A stretch of 64,000 nt of DNA from Mesorhizobium ciceri WSM4083 (GCF_000519305.1 NZ_JAFG01000003.1:1057070-1121069); one strand, 5' to 3'. Counted from the first letter of the stretch, positions 43,933 to 53,174 are shown. Notes: generated by a model not told the origin, from the sequence alone. Made by a program: numbers and translations.

Positions 43933-45222
43933 ATGCCCAGTTATCTCAAGCGCGGCCAGGACGCGAGCACAGTGGCGGCGGTCGACGCCAGAACGCGATT
44001 GACCGTTGAAAATATTCTCGCCGACGTCGAGGCGAGAGGTGACGCGGCCGTGCGCGAGCTCTCTGAAAAATTCGACAACTGGTCGCCCGAAAGCTTTCGC
44101 CTTTCCGAGCAGGACATTGAAAAAGCCCTGTCCGCGGTTGCTCCACGCGATCTCGAAGACATCCGCTTCGCCCAGGCGCAAGTGCGCAATTTTGCCCAGC
44201 ATCAGCGCGATTCCATCAGGGATATCGAAGTCGAGACCCTGCCCGGCGTCGTACTCGGCCACCGCAACATTCCAGTCAATGCCGTTGGCTGTTATGTGCC
44301 CGGCGGCAAATATCCGATGGTTGCTTCGGCGCATATGAGCGTGGTCACGGCGCGCGTAGCCGGCGTGAAGCGCGTGATTGCCTGCGCACCGCCTTTCCAC
44401 GGCGGCCCGCATCCGGCGATCGTCGCCGCCATGCATCTGGGCGGTGCCGACGAAATCTACGTGCTTGGCGGTGTGCAGGCAGTAGCCGCCATGGCGCTCG
44501 GCACCGGTACTATCGCCCCGGTCGACATGCTGGTCGGTCCCGGCAATGCCTTTGTCGCCGAAGCCAAGCGCCAGCTCTTCGGCCGCGTCGGTATCGACCT
44601 CTTCGCCGGCCCGACCGAAACACTGATCATCGCCGACGAAAGCGTCGACGGCGAGATCTGCGCAACCGATCTCCTCGGCCAAGCCGAGCATGGGCCCACC
44701 TCGCCCGCCGTCTTGCTTACCACCTCCGAGAAGCTCGCCCGGGCAACGATGGCCGAAGTCGAACGGCAGCTTCTGCGGTTGCCGACAGCGGAACTCGCCG
44801 GCAAGGCCTGGGCAGACTACGGCGAAGTGATCGTGTGTGAGTCCGATGAGGAGATGGTGCGCGAGGCGGACCGCATCGCTTCCGAGCATGTGCAGGTCAT
44901 GACGAGCGACCCCGATTACTTCTTGAACAACATGACCAACTACGGCGCCTTGTTCCTTGGGCCCCGCACGAATGTGGCATTTGGCGACAAGGTCATCGGC
45001 ACGAACCACACGCTGCCGACCAAGAAAGCAGCGCGCTATACCGGCGGACTGTGGGTCGGCAAATTTCTCAAGACCTGCACATACCAGCGAATCCTCACCG
45101 ACGAGGCCAGTGGACTGGTCGGCGAATATTGCTCGAGGTTGTGCATGCTGGAAGGTTTTGCCGGACACGCCGAGCAGGCCAATATCCGCGTGCGGCGCTA
45201 CGGCGGCCGAAACGCCGCTTGA
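43933..45222 (+). CDS. HisD-family NAD-dependent alcohol dehydrogenase (sulfopropanediol/polyol dehydrogenase type)
   Basis: A 429-residue histidinol-dehydrogenase-family enzyme. Zinc ligands equivalent to those of E. coli HisD are present (Gln250 and His253 in LLGQAEHG, Asp352 in [10 protein letters not shown], His412 in FAGHAEQ), as are the catalytic Glu318-His319 pair. The [16 protein letters not shown] region resembles HpsN, a HisD relative oxidising 2,3-dihydroxypropanesulfonate. There are no his genes near; it follows a sugar binding protein, so a catabolic alcohol-to-acid oxidation is likely. GAGGA precedes the ATG. Confidence 0.87.
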   Translation: MPSYLKRGQDASTVAAVDARTRLTVENILADVEARGDAAVRELSEKFDNWSPESFRLSEQDIEKALSAVAPRDLEDIRFAQAQVRNFAQHQRDSIRDIEVETLPGVVLGHRNIPVNAVGCYVPGGKYPMVASAHMSVVTARVAGVKRVIACAPPFHGGPHPAIVAAMHLGGADEIYVLGGVQAVAAMALGTGTIAPVDMLVGPGNAFVAEAKRQLFGRVGIDLFAGPTETLIIADESVDGEICATDLLGQAEHGPTSPAVLLTTSEKLARATMAEVERQLLRLPTAELAGKAWADYGEVIVCESDEEMVREADRIASEHVQVMTSDPDYFLNNMTNYGALFLGPRTNVAFGDKVIGTNHTLPTKKAARYTGGLWVGKFLKTCTYQRILTDEASGLVGEYCSRLCMLEGFAGHAEQANIRVRRYGGRNAA

Positions 45223-45281
45223 CGACCTTGAACAAAGCACGTCGAAACATGGTTCGCCGCTAAAACTGGAGCCTAGCAGCC

Positions 45282-46325
45282 ATGACCGAAGTCGCCCTGA
45301 AGCAGCCTCACACGCCCCGCATAACGGTGAAAGATTTGGCAAGACAGTTGGGCATGTCGGTATCCACGGTTTCGCGAGCCTTTTACGAGGACGCCGTGAT
45401 CGCGCCAAAGACGCGCGCGAGGATCCTCGCGCGCGCGGCGGAACTCGGCTACCAGCCCAATCCGCTCGCACGCGGCCTCATCACCAAGAGCAGCCGCATC
45501 GTCGGCATCGTCGTGTCCGACATCACCAATCCATTCTATCCCGAAGTGCTGACGCGGCTGACAGGAAAGCTGCAAGCCCTGGACCTGAATGTGATGCTGG
45601 TGGTGACCGACCCAAAGCGCAGCGAGGATGAGACGCTTCGCGTCCTGCTCTCCTATCACCCCGACGTGGTGATCATCCTGGCCACGACGCTTTCTTCGGC
45701 ATCGTCCGATGCCTGCCGCAAGGTCGGTACACCCGTCGTGTTCTTCAACCGCTACGATGCAAGCCAGCGCTCCTATGCGGTGACCTGCGACAATGAACTC
45801 GGCGGCAGGACGGTCGCCGACCACCTGATCGATCTCGGACACAGGCGCCTGGCCTATGTCGCCGGCTTGCCGAATGCCTCGACCAACGTCGATCGCTGGA
45901 AGGGTTTTCATGCCCGCTGCCTGGAAAGAGGCGTGCAGGCTCCTCTCAGCAGCGTAGGGCAGGAATTCAGCTACGCGGCCGGCCATGCCGCCGCGCATGG
46001 GTTTCTCTCGTCCGACGAACCACCGACCGCGCTTTTCTGTGCGAACGACATCCTGGCGATCGGCGCCATGGACGCGGCAAGACGCGATTTCGGCCTTTCG
46101 ATACCGGACCGTCTGTCCGTCGTTGGTTTCGATGACATCGCGATGGCCTCCTGGCCGTCGCATGATCTCACAACTGTTGGTCAGCCAATGGAACTGATGG
46201 TGGAGCGCACCGTGGACCTGACGCTGTCCCTGTCGCGCAACGATGCCAGTCAGCCCGCCCTGCAGCGCATTCCGGGAAAACTCGTCGAACGCAGCACCAC
46301 GAGGGCAATCGATGGCAGGCAATGA
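45282..46325 (+). CDS. LacI-family transcriptional repressor (cassette C)
   Basis: A 347-residue LacI repressor: N-terminal HTH (TVKDLARQLGMSVSTVSRAF) after a 13-residue lead, hinge near LGYQPNPLARGL, then the sugar-sensing domain (VGIVVSDITNPFYPEVLTRL). It sits between the HisD-like gene and the CC-motif gene, whose start overlaps its end by 14 bp. It is the likely binder of the two GAGAACGTTC palindromes upstream of the cassette C transporter and binding protein. No such site precedes this gene itself. Confidence 0.93.
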   Translation: MTEVALKQPHTPRITVKDLARQLGMSVSTVSRAFYEDAVIAPKTRARILARAAELGYQPNPLARGLITKSSRIVGIVVSDITNPFYPEVLTRLTGKLQALDLNVMLVVTDPKRSEDETLRVLLSYHPDVVIILATTLSSASSDACRKVGTPVVFFNRYDASQRSYAVTCDNELGGRTVADHLIDLGHRRLAYVAGLPNASTNVDRWKGFHARCLERGVQAPLSSVGQEFSYAAGHAAAHGFLSSDEPPTALFCANDILAIGAMDAARRDFGLSIPDRLSVVGFDDIAMASWPSHDLTTVGQPMELMVERTVDLTLSLSRNDASQPALQRIPGKLVERSTTRAIDGRQ

Positions 46326-46875
46326 GTCTTCTCTGTCGATGCTGGACTGGGCGGCGCAAATTCATGGCCCGGACTGTGCTGGCTTTGGCCCCGCTCGCGA
46401 AGTCGCGGCCTTGTCTCTGCCTGAAGGTGTGGCGGATGAGGTGGTCGCCTATGGTCTCGAGGCCCGCCAAGTCTACAACGGTCTTAAGCGTTTAATCGGG
46501 CAGGTCGCTGGCCTGATGATCCTGCTGCAGGCAAGCGGCCGCCGCGAAGTGCTCGATCTTCCGTCTATCGCCAGTGCCGCGGAATTGTTCGACGAACTCC
46601 GCGAACGCCTTTCAAAGTTGCGGACAACGTCTCGCCTTGATGTGCATCTGCAGCAGTTGATCAGCGCACACAGGCTCGTGGGCACCTGCCTCGCTGTTTT
46701 GCGCGAGCAGCAAGCTGCCAAGAGCACCCCAGACCTCGCCGAGCCGCTCGGCAATTTGTCGGCGGCTTACAGGCATCTGCAATCGGCATCCGAGGATCGC
46801 TTCGGAATGACCATGGTCGACTTCAGGCATTCCTGTTGCAACTGCGGGGCCGAAGGTCGCTTATCATCAGTCTAG
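46312..46875 (+). CDS. Uncharacterised CC-motif protein, partner of MBL hydrolase (copy 1)
   Basis: A 187-residue protein I cannot assign to a named family. It is mostly helical in appearance, with QVAGLMILLQASGRR near the middle and a C-terminal MVDFRHSCCNCGAE rich in Cys. The protein encoded at 54367 is a paralogue: ADExV...ARxV, QVAG...LL..S.R and VDFxxxCC align in the same order. Both genes directly precede an MBL-fold gene, here by 10 bp. GAGGG lies 7 nt before the ATG at 46312; ATG at 46339 is a shorter alternative. A regulatory, chaperone or metal-binding role for the hydrolase is only a guess. Confidence 0.75.
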   Translation: MAGNESSLSMLDWAAQIHGPDCAGFGPAREVAALSLPEGVADEVVAYGLEARQVYNGLKRLIGQVAGLMILLQASGRREVLDLPSIASAAELFDELRERLSKLRTTSRLDVHLQQLISAHRLVGTCLAVLREQQAAKSTPDLAEPLGNLSAAYRHLQSASEDRFGMTMVDFRHSCCNCGAEGRLSSV

Positions 46876-46885
46876 GGAGGAAATA

Positions 46886-47776
46886 ATGTCACAGTATTCG
46901 ATCTGGATTCTCGAATATTCCTACGTCACCAAATACCATAAAAGTGGCGTTCTTTATGGCGCGCACAACCAGGGCTACGTCAAACTTCCGTACTGCTACG
47001 CCCTGATCAAAGGCAACGGACACGTTGCCATGGTGGATGTCGGTTACAACGACAAAGACTATGGAAAGCACCTTGGAGACAAGTTCGGTGTCGAGAACTG
47101 GCGCTCCCCAAAGGAGGTTCTCGCCGGGGTCGGCCTGACACCCGAGGAGGTCGATACGGTCTTCATCACCCACGCCCATTTCGACCATTTCGGCAATGTC
47201 GAGGATTTTCCGAAGGCGAAATTCTACATTCAGGAGCGCGAGATCGCGAAGTGGACCTGGGCGATGTCGCTGCCTGACAGGCTCCGCTGGATGATGGTGG
47301 CTGTCGATCCCGGTGACATCATCCGTGGCGTCGATCTTGCGCGCCAGAAACGGCTCATTTGCGTCGATGGCACCGTAGAGAACGCTCTTCCGGGGATCGA
47401 CCTTCATGTCGCCTACGACAGCCACACCTTTGCGTCCATGTGGGTCAATGTCCGCAACGACGGCAAGGCGCGGTCTTCCGACGCCTGGGTGCTCGCCGGC
47501 GACCTGGTCTATGTCTTCGAGAATGTCGAAGGCCCAGGGGGCGTCGTCGATGTCGATACGCCGATGTATGTGCCGGTCGGTCTTGCTCTTGGCAGCCAAC
47601 AGAACCTGCTGCTGGCCACCGAAGCGATGATGAAACAGGTCGGCTATGAAGCGCAACGTGTCATTCCAGTACACGAGGAAAGGCTCAAGGACCGCTTTCC
47701 GTCGCGGATCACCAAGGACGGACTGCGCATTTCGGAAATCTGCCTGGCTGACGGCGAGACATCCAAGGTACGATGA
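46886..47776 (+). CDS. Metallo-beta-lactamase-fold hydrolase, lactonase-like (cassette C)
   Basis: A 296-residue MBL-fold protein. HxHxDH is THAHFDH (His96, His98, Asp100, His101), with further ligands His180 (YDSHTF), Asp206 (LAGDLVY) and His263 (IPVHEER). It aligns without gaps to the cassette E protein over the first 210 residues; by eye half of the first 100 positions are identical. Both begin YSIWxLEY, not seen in classical AHL lactonases. GGGAGGAAATA precedes the ATG. Its stop overlaps the following dehydrogenase start. Lactone or ester hydrolysis of a sugar acid is inferred. Confidence 0.87.
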   Translation: MSQYSIWILEYSYVTKYHKSGVLYGAHNQGYVKLPYCYALIKGNGHVAMVDVGYNDKDYGKHLGDKFGVENWRSPKEVLAGVGLTPEEVDTVFITHAHFDHFGNVEDFPKAKFYIQEREIAKWTWAMSLPDRLRWMMVAVDPGDIIRGVDLARQKRLICVDGTVENALPGIDLHVAYDSHTFASMWVNVRNDGKARSSDAWVLAGDLVYVFENVEGPGGVVDVDTPMYVPVGLALGSQQNLLLATEAMMKQVGYEAQRVIPVHEERLKDRFPSRITKDGLRISEICLADGETSKVR

Positions 47777-48720
47777 TGTCAACAAACTTGAAGCAAGTCG
47801 CCGTTGTTGGCGGCGGCCTCGTCGGAAGCGGCTGGGCGCTGGTCTTTGCGCGTGCCGGCATCCCGGTTCGCCTATTCGACGCAAATGAACTCATCCGGCA
47901 AACCGCGCCCTCTCGTATCCGCGCCAGTCTTTTGGACATGCTGGAATTCGGCTTGGTCGATGACGTCGATGCAATCGCGCGACGCATCGAAGTGGTCGAC
48001 AGCATGGTCGATGCGGTATCGGCGGCCGACTACGTGCAGGAATCGGTCTTCGAACGCGCCGATGTAAAAACCGCCGTTTGCGCCGAGATCGGTGCAGCCA
48101 TACGTGACGATGCGGTGGTAGGCAGTTCCAGCTCCGGCATACCGGCTTCGATGTTCACTGAACAGGCCCCAAGGCGATCGCGCTTTCTGATCGCCCACCC
48201 GGTCAATCCGCCGCATCTGGTACCGCTTGTCGAACTGGTACCCGCGCCATGGACAGATCCGGAAATCGTTCCATGGCTGCGCGAGGCGATGGAGCAAGTC
48301 GGACAGGTACCGATCGTCGTCAACCGTGAGATCGAAGGCTTTATTCTCAACCGCCTCCAAGGTGCGCTGCTGAACGAGGCCTGGGCGCTGTTGGATGCGG
48401 GCTTGGCAAGTGTGGCCGACATCGATCGAACAGTTGCTCATGGTCTCGGGCTGCGCTGGTCGTTCATGGGACCGTTCGAGACGATCGATCTGAATGCGCC
48501 CGGTGGCATAGAGGATTACGCGCAACGTTTGGGAACGCTTTACCACTCGATCGCGCAGGATCGCCGCGATCCGAAACCTTGGTCTCCTGATCTGATAGAA
48601 TTCGCCACGGCCGAGCGCCGGGAAGTACTGGCAAAGCCAGAGCTTGAGGCCCGTTCGGCATGGCGCAACCGTCGGCTTATGGCTCTGATTTCTCATAAGC
48701 GGGCTCAGCCGGAACGTTAG
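47773..48720 (+). CDS. 3-hydroxyacyl-CoA dehydrogenase-like protein (lambda-crystallin / L-gulonate 3-dehydrogenase type)
   Basis: A 315-residue NAD-dependent dehydrogenase of the 3HCDH family. The Rossmann motif VVGGGLVGSGWALVFA is at residues 11-26; SSSSGIPASMF and AHPVNPPHLVPLVELVPAP hold the catalytic His region, then GFILNRLQGALLNEAW. This arrangement is that of lambda-crystallin and L-gulonate 3-dehydrogenase, or carnitine dehydrogenase, rather than fatty-acid FadB. Start is ATGATG overlapping the MBL stop; either ATG may be used. It ends cassette C and probably oxidises the acid released by the hydrolase. Confidence 0.87.
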   Translation: MMSTNLKQVAVVGGGLVGSGWALVFARAGIPVRLFDANELIRQTAPSRIRASLLDMLEFGLVDDVDAIARRIEVVDSMVDAVSAADYVQESVFERADVKTAVCAEIGAAIRDDAVVGSSSSGIPASMFTEQAPRRSRFLIAHPVNPPHLVPLVELVPAPWTDPEIVPWLREAMEQVGQVPIVVNREIEGFILNRLQGALLNEAWALLDAGLASVADIDRTVAHGLGLRWSFMGPFETIDLNAPGGIEDYAQRLGTLYHSIAQDRRDPKPWSPDLIEFATAERREVLAKPELEARSAWRNRRLMALISHKRAQPER

Positions 48721-48847
48721 ATTTTCCTCCTCCGCAAGAGGCGATCGAGGTCACATGACGTGTATGGGAATGGGGGGTTGAGAGGCCGGCGAAATAGCGC
48801 CGTTCCCGACCTTCGTCGCACTCCAGTAAGGCATCCTTTCACGACGC

Positions 48848-48953
48848 CTAGAGCAGTTCACCGTTTCACGGAAACGGCGACCCGCTCTAACTCCTTGTTT
48901 TTACGCAATTCCGGACGGAAAACCGTTTCACACTTTTCCTGGAATTGCTCTAG
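48848..48953 (-). repeat. Rhizobial-type intergenic palindromic element (copy 1)
   Basis: About 106 bp bounded by CTAGAGC-type ends. It contains internal inverted repeats (CCGTTTCACGGAAACGG, and CAATTCCGGA...GGAATTG). Read on the minus strand, GAGCAATTCC, GTGTGAAACGG, TCCGTC and GGAATTGCGT align in order with the element at 60604. Elements of this pattern (RIME-like) are widespread between rhizobial genes. The whole 242-bp gap between the 3HCDH and PrpD genes contains nothing else. Confidence 0.7.
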
Positions 48954-48962
48954 AGCAAGTGC

Positions 48963-50345
48963 CTATGGATATGCCTCTTCGGGGCGAGCGAGCATCATGA
49001 GATCACCGACGTTTTTCTGATCGGCAAGCGTCCAAAGCCGATCGGCAAGCGAACGTACGGCAAGTTTCGGGCAACCGTAGCGGGCCAGGGCGGCAAATTT
49101 CTCCTGGAGCGCTGCGTCCGACATAGGTCGAGAGAGGCTGCCGGTAGCAACGCCTTCGGATACCGCTACGGAAGAGCCATCCGTGTACCGGATTGAGACA
49201 TGCGCGGATTCGACCGACGCGCTGGCGTCGACCTCGACTGGGCGCACCTTGGCACGGAGGGCCTTGACCTGCGGATCGTTCACCGCGGCATCGCTGAAGT
49301 CTTCCGCACCAGCATGGCCGCGCAACAGACTGACGGCCACCGCATGCTGGGCGCTCACCTGCGCCTCGCGCCCCGTGGTGACTTCGGGGCGATCGGCGCG
49401 GGCCTTGAGCAAGGGGGCGCCGCGCACGACAACCCCGGCAATCTGGCCTGCTGAGAAATTGGGGGTGGCACGAGCGGCGAGGCAAGCGTCGATCACAGGG
49501 TTCAGCACCACTCCGCAGGGGTAAGGCTTGAACATATTGCGCATGATTTCCCACTCAGCGCCCAGTCCGTCCTCGATCCGCTCAGGCTTAGGTTGGTCCG
49601 AGCAGACTTTGAGGAAGCCGCGCGGCCCTTCGAGCGGCTGCGGCGGCCCTTCGACCCCGCACTGCGCCATCAGGGCGGAGATGAGACCACCACGGGCGGC
49701 ATTGCCGACGCCAGTGCTCTTGGCCATGAAGCCGAGGGTCTCGACGAGACCTGAAGCTTGTGCCGAGGCATTGCCGAGTGACCAAAGTATCTCGTCCTCG
49801 GTCAGGTCGAGGAGCTTCGCCGCAGCCACGGCGGCGCCGAAGATCCCGCATGTGGAAGTGATGTGCCAGCCGCGGTCGTAATGGCCAGGCGAGACTGCAT
49901 TGCCGATGCGGCAAGCGACCTCCACTCCGAGAGCAAAAGCATGAAGGAGTTGCGCACCACTGACCGCTCGCGTTTCCGCAAGTGCCAGCACGACGGGCAG
50001 GATGGGCGCGGTGGGATGGATGATCGTGCCAGCATGGGTGTCGTCGAAATCGAAGACATTTATCGCTGCGGCGTTCAGGAACGCGGCTGTCAATAGGTCC
50101 TGCCGCTGGGCATGGCCGATGACGGTCGCCGTCTCGCCGGACGAAAACGGCGCGAGGCTCTTGGTCAGCCGCAGCACTGCCTGATCGGACGAGCCACCAA
50201 GAGCCGTTCCAAAGCCATTGAAGACGGCCTTCATCGCGTGTGCGCGCACCGGCTCCGGGATGTCCTCCCAGCGTGAGCGATGCACAAAAGCCGCGAGCCG
50301 GCGCGAGAGGCCCGCGACGGCAGGCTGTGAAACGTCGCCGGTCAT
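48963..50345 (-). CDS. MmgE/PrpD family protein
   Basis: A 460-residue member of the MmgE/PrpD family (2-methylcitrate dehydratase, aconitate decarboxylase, iminodisuccinate epimerase). DFDDTHAGTIIHPTAP near residues 95-110 is the family hallmark, and VACRIGNAVSPGHYDRGWHITSTCG and FKPYPCGVVLNPVID are also typical. No citrate-cycle genes are nearby. It is last in a minus-strand operon with a GarR-like dehydrogenase, an MBL hydrolase and an SDR, so a dehydration or isomerisation of a sugar-derived acid is likely. Its end abuts the palindromic repeat. Confidence 0.88.
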   Translation of the reverse strand: MTGDVSQPAVAGLSRRLAAFVHRSRWEDIPEPVRAHAMKAVFNGFGTALGGSSDQAVLRLTKSLAPFSSGETATVIGHAQRQDLLTAAFLNAAAINVFDFDDTHAGTIIHPTAPILPVVLALAETRAVSGAQLLHAFALGVEVACRIGNAVSPGHYDRGWHITSTCGIFGAAVAAAKLLDLTEDEILWSLGNASAQASGLVETLGFMAKSTGVGNAARGGLISALMAQCGVEGPPQPLEGPRGFLKVCSDQPKPERIEDGLGAEWEIMRNMFKPYPCGVVLNPVIDACLAARATPNFSAGQIAGVVVRGAPLLKARADRPEVTTGREAQVSAQHAVAVSLLRGHAGAEDFSDAAVNDPQVKALRAKVRPVEVDASASVESAHVSIRYTDGSSVAVSEGVATGSLSRPMSDAALQEKFAALARYGCPKLAVRSLADRLWTLADQKNVGDLMMLARPEEAYP

Positions 50346-50378
50346 GAGCCGTGTCTCCGATCTGCAATTGCCAAGGGA

Positions 50379-51287
50379 TCAAGCCCTCGCCTTCGCACCG
50401 GCGACCGTAACGCCAGCCCAACCCTCTATCGGCTTGATGATTTCGGTAAGGTCCGCATCGGCGCCAAGATCGCTCTTTGCCACCGTCAGAAGTTGCCGCA
50501 CCGCGCCGCCCACGATCATCGGAACGCCGAGCGCATCGCTTTCCTCGAGGCAGAGGCGGATATCCTTTGCCGACAGACCAATCGAGAAGCCGAAATCGAA
50601 GCCGCGCGTCAGGACGAATTTCGGTATCTTGGTCATCGTCGCATTTGAGCTTCCGCTGCCCGAATTGATCACTTCGATCAGGATATCGGGATCGAGCCCG
50701 GCCTTGGTGGCGAGCACCAGAGCCTCGGATGCAATGGACAGCGCCGTGACGGACATCAGATTGTTGATCACCTTCATCATCTGCCCCATGCCGGGCTCGG
50801 CGCCGACGTGGATCGGCTTGCCGAGTGTTTCCAGGATCGGTCGCACCGTCTCCATCGTCGACACGTCGCAGGCAACCATGATGGCGAGCGTGCCTTTCTC
50901 GGCGCCGCCGACGCCGCCGCTCACCGGACAGTCAACCGTAGTAATGCCAGCGGCCTTCAAGCCTTCGGCCACCTGCCGCTCGGTGCGCGGGCCGGTTGTC
51001 GACAGGTCGACGACGATTTTCGCCCCCTTGCCCGACACGAGCCCATCCGGCCCGAGCGCGATCGCGTGGACTATCTCAGGCGTCGGAAGCGACAGGAGAA
51101 CCACATCCGACAGGCCCATCAGTTCCGCCGGGGTCTTGGCCCTTCCCGCGCCCTCTCTCGTCAACGCCGCGACAGCGACGTCATTGGTGTCGTAGACGCT
51201 TACGGTGTATCCGGCCGCCATGAGCCGTTTCACCATCGGCGTTCCCATGCGTCCAATACCGGCAAAACCCAGTTTAAGGTTGGTCAT
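50379..51287 (-). CDS. NAD(P)-dependent beta-hydroxyacid dehydrogenase (GarR/MmsB type)
   Basis: A 302-residue dehydrogenase of the 3-hydroxyisobutyrate / tartronate-semialdehyde reductase family. GFAGIGRMGTPMVKRL is the N-terminal Rossmann motif, DCPVSGGVGGAEKGTLAIM the substrate loop, and the catalytic Lys172 lies in GQMMKVINN. Substrate may be tartronate semialdehyde, 3-hydroxyisobutyrate or another 3-hydroxy acid. It is 45 bp after the MBL gene and 33 bp before the PrpD gene. Confidence 0.9.
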   Translation of the reverse strand: MTNLKLGFAGIGRMGTPMVKRLMAAGYTVSVYDTNDVAVAALTREGAGRAKTPAELMGLSDVVLLSLPTPEIVHAIALGPDGLVSGKGAKIVVDLSTTGPRTERQVAEGLKAAGITTVDCPVSGGVGGAEKGTLAIMVACDVSTMETVRPILETLGKPIHVGAEPGMGQMMKVINNLMSVTALSIASEALVLATKAGLDPDILIEVINSGSGSSNATMTKIPKFVLTRGFDFGFSIGLSAKDIRLCLEESDALGVPMIVGGAVRQLLTVAKSDLGADADLTEIIKPIEGWAGVTVAGAKARA

Positions 51288-51332
51288 CGTGATCTCCGCT
51301 TTATAGGTTGGGTGCAGCTCGTGTCCGCGCGC

Positions 51333-52133
51333 TCAGGGCGCTGCCGCAATCGGATCGAGGTCCAGGCGCACGATATCGTCGACCCCTGGCAATGCGGCCG
51401 GATAGCGCGTCAGGACGAGCGGGTCGTGGCCGGGGATGATATGTTTGGGCGAACTCGCGAGCTTGCGCATCGTGTCGTAGCCCTCCAGCATGTCGGTAGC
51501 GCTTTCCAGCACCGGGAAGGGTCGGTTCTGCTCGAAATTGGCATAAAAGTGCGAAGCATCGGAGCCGAGCACCACCCAGCCGCGCGCCGTCTTCACCCGG
51601 ACCACCTGCAATCCCTTCGAGTGGCCGCCGACGCGATGCACCGTGAGGTTCGGGGCGACCTCGCTGACCCCATCATGGAACGCCACCCGCCCGGCGAAGA
51701 GCTTGGCGACCATGCTCGCCACGTCCTCGTAGGCGAAAGGGTGGCGCAGATAGTCGTGGCACATGCAGCGCCCGGTGCAATATGCCATCTCCACGTCCTG
51801 GACGTGGTAGCGGGCATTGGGAAACAGATCGTGGTTGCCCGCATGGTCGAAATGCATATGCGACAGGATGACGTCCTCGACCTTGCCAGGCTCGATCCCG
51901 ATCATCTTCAGCCCCTCGCCGACCGGACGCAGCAAATGCCGTTGCCGCTTCTGCGCCACCTTGGCGTCAAAGCCGGTATCGAAGACGAAGGTCCGCGTCT
52001 TGCCGACGATGGCCCAGACAAAGTAGTCGAGAGGCATTGGACCGTCATGGGGATCGCCGCCGATGAAATTCGCGGCTGCATTGCGGTCGTGGTGACCGTA
52101 GCGAACGGCGTAGAGTTCGTAGATATCATCCAT
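51333..52133 (-). CDS. Metallo-beta-lactamase-fold hydrolase, AHL-lactonase-like (cassette D)
   Basis: A 266-residue MBL-fold protein of the AttM/AhlD lactonase type. Metal motif SHMHFDH gives His92, His94, Asp96 and His97; His171 (GGHSKG), Asp192 (LGSDASHFY) and His236 (IPGHDP) complete the dinuclear site. The insert CTGRCMCHDYLRHPF is characteristic of this branch. It differs clearly from the three other MBL proteins in the window. It lies in an operon with sugar-acid enzymes, so gamma-lactone hydrolysis in catabolism is at least as likely as quorum quenching. Confidence 0.88.
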   Translation of the reverse strand: MDDIYELYAVRYGHHDRNAAANFIGGDPHDGPMPLDYFVWAIVGKTRTFVFDTGFDAKVAQKRQRHLLRPVGEGLKMIGIEPGKVEDVILSHMHFDHAGNHDLFPNARYHVQDVEMAYCTGRCMCHDYLRHPFAYEDVASMVAKLFAGRVAFHDGVSEVAPNLTVHRVGGHSKGLQVVRVKTARGWVVLGSDASHFYANFEQNRPFPVLESATDMLEGYDTMRKLASSPKHIIPGHDPLVLTRYPAALPGVDDIVRLDLDPIAAAP

Positions 52134-52192
52134 CTGTGGCTCCTTTCGCTGCCAGGCCGCCGTGGTGCCGGATCATGCAGATCCGGATCCGA

Positions 52193-53023
52193 TCAGCTGG
52201 CAAGCCATCCTCCCTCGACCGGAAGCATCGCTCCCGTCATGTCACGGCCAATCGGTCCACAGAGAAAAACCAGGAGATCGGAAACGCTCTGCGGTGAGAC
52301 GAAGCTGCCGCCAGGCTGTTTACCCTCGAGAAAGAGGCGCTCCGCCGCACTGCGGTCGATGCCTCGATCCGCCATCAATTCTTCCACCCGGCTCTCGGTA
52401 CCGGGTGTCAGGACCGAACCCGGACAGAGACTATGGCAGGTGACGTCAACGTCCAAATTCTCCAACGCCACGGCCCGGGTAAGGCCCAGTATGGCCGATT
52501 TCGTCGTGACATAGCCGACACGGCCTGGTGTGCCGCGCATGCCGTAGACGGAGGTTATGTTGAAGATGCGCCCGAAATTCTGCGCCCGCATCGGCGGCAG
52601 CAACAGCCGGACCGCATGGAAAATGGCCGAAAGGTTCACGGCCAGCGCCAGATCCCATTGCTCGGGCGGAAAATCCATGATCGACGCGAAATGCCGCACG
52701 ACCGCGTTGTTGATAAGAATGTCCACCCCGCCAAGTTCGGCGCCGGCGGCCGCGACAAGCGACTCCACGCCCGCCGACGTGGACAGGTCGGCCATGTGGT
52801 AGGCAATTTGCGCGCCCGTCCGGTGGGCCAGGGCTTGACGCTGCGGCTCGACCGTTTCGGGCGTTTCCAGCCCATGCAGCATGACGCTGCAGCCGGCCTC
52901 GGCAAGCCGGGCGGCGATCGCTTGTCCCAACCCTGCGGTGGAGCCGGTGATCAGCGCGCGGCGCTCGCTCAGGACTTTTGCCGGGGCAGGAAGCACCAGC
53001 GGTGCCGTCTCCTCCACGCTCAT
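52193..53023 (-). CDS. Short-chain dehydrogenase (3-hydroxybutyrate dehydrogenase-like)
   Basis: A 276-residue classical SDR: TGSTAGLG (residues 26-33), NNAV at the NNAG position, Ser158, Tyr171 and Lys175. SLCPGSVLTPGTE and the long loop before FLEGKQPGG resemble D-3-hydroxybutyrate dehydrogenases; the first 18 residues are an extension. It is the first gene of the SDR-MBL-GarR-PrpD operon. A perfect 24-bp palindrome lies 74 bp upstream, between it and the convergently oriented end of the LacI gene. Confidence 0.88.
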   Translation of the reverse strand: MSVEETAPLVLPAPAKVLSERRALITGSTAGLGQAIAARLAEAGCSVMLHGLETPETVEPQRQALAHRTGAQIAYHMADLSTSAGVESLVAAAGAELGGVDILINNAVVRHFASIMDFPPEQWDLALAVNLSAIFHAVRLLLPPMRAQNFGRIFNITSVYGMRGTPGRVGYVTTKSAILGLTRAVALENLDVDVTCHSLCPGSVLTPGTESRVEELMADRGIDRSAAERLFLEGKQPGGSFVSPQSVSDLLVFLCGPIGRDMTGAMLPVEGGWLAS

Positions 53024-53096
53024 ACCCTGCTCCGCTGCTCTGTGAGCATCATCAACGTCCTCGTCCTTGGCCGAATAAAGGGCTGCGCGGCGATTT

Positions 53097-53120
53097 AAAT
53101 CTGTTACCGGTAACAGATTT
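53097..53120. promoter_or_regulatory. Perfect 24-bp palindrome, LacI/GntR-type operator (cassette D/E site 1)
   Basis: Twelve bases on each side of the centre at 53108/53109 pair perfectly; the core is TGTTACCGGTAACA (53102-53115), the same form as the operator of E. coli gluconate repressor GntR, itself a LacI-family protein. It lies upstream of the SDR-MBL-GarR-PrpD operon. Related sites occur at 54303, 56740 and 56867. Confidence 0.75.
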
Positions 53121-53174
53121 CGAGTTTAGAGCAGCGATGTCAGCGATGCAACGGGTGATACCGGATATCTGAAG

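Noticed and set aside
43933..45222. Histidinol dehydrogenase of histidine biosynthesis
   Set aside because: The active site is of HisD type, but no his genes are near and the gene is inside a sugar-uptake operon.
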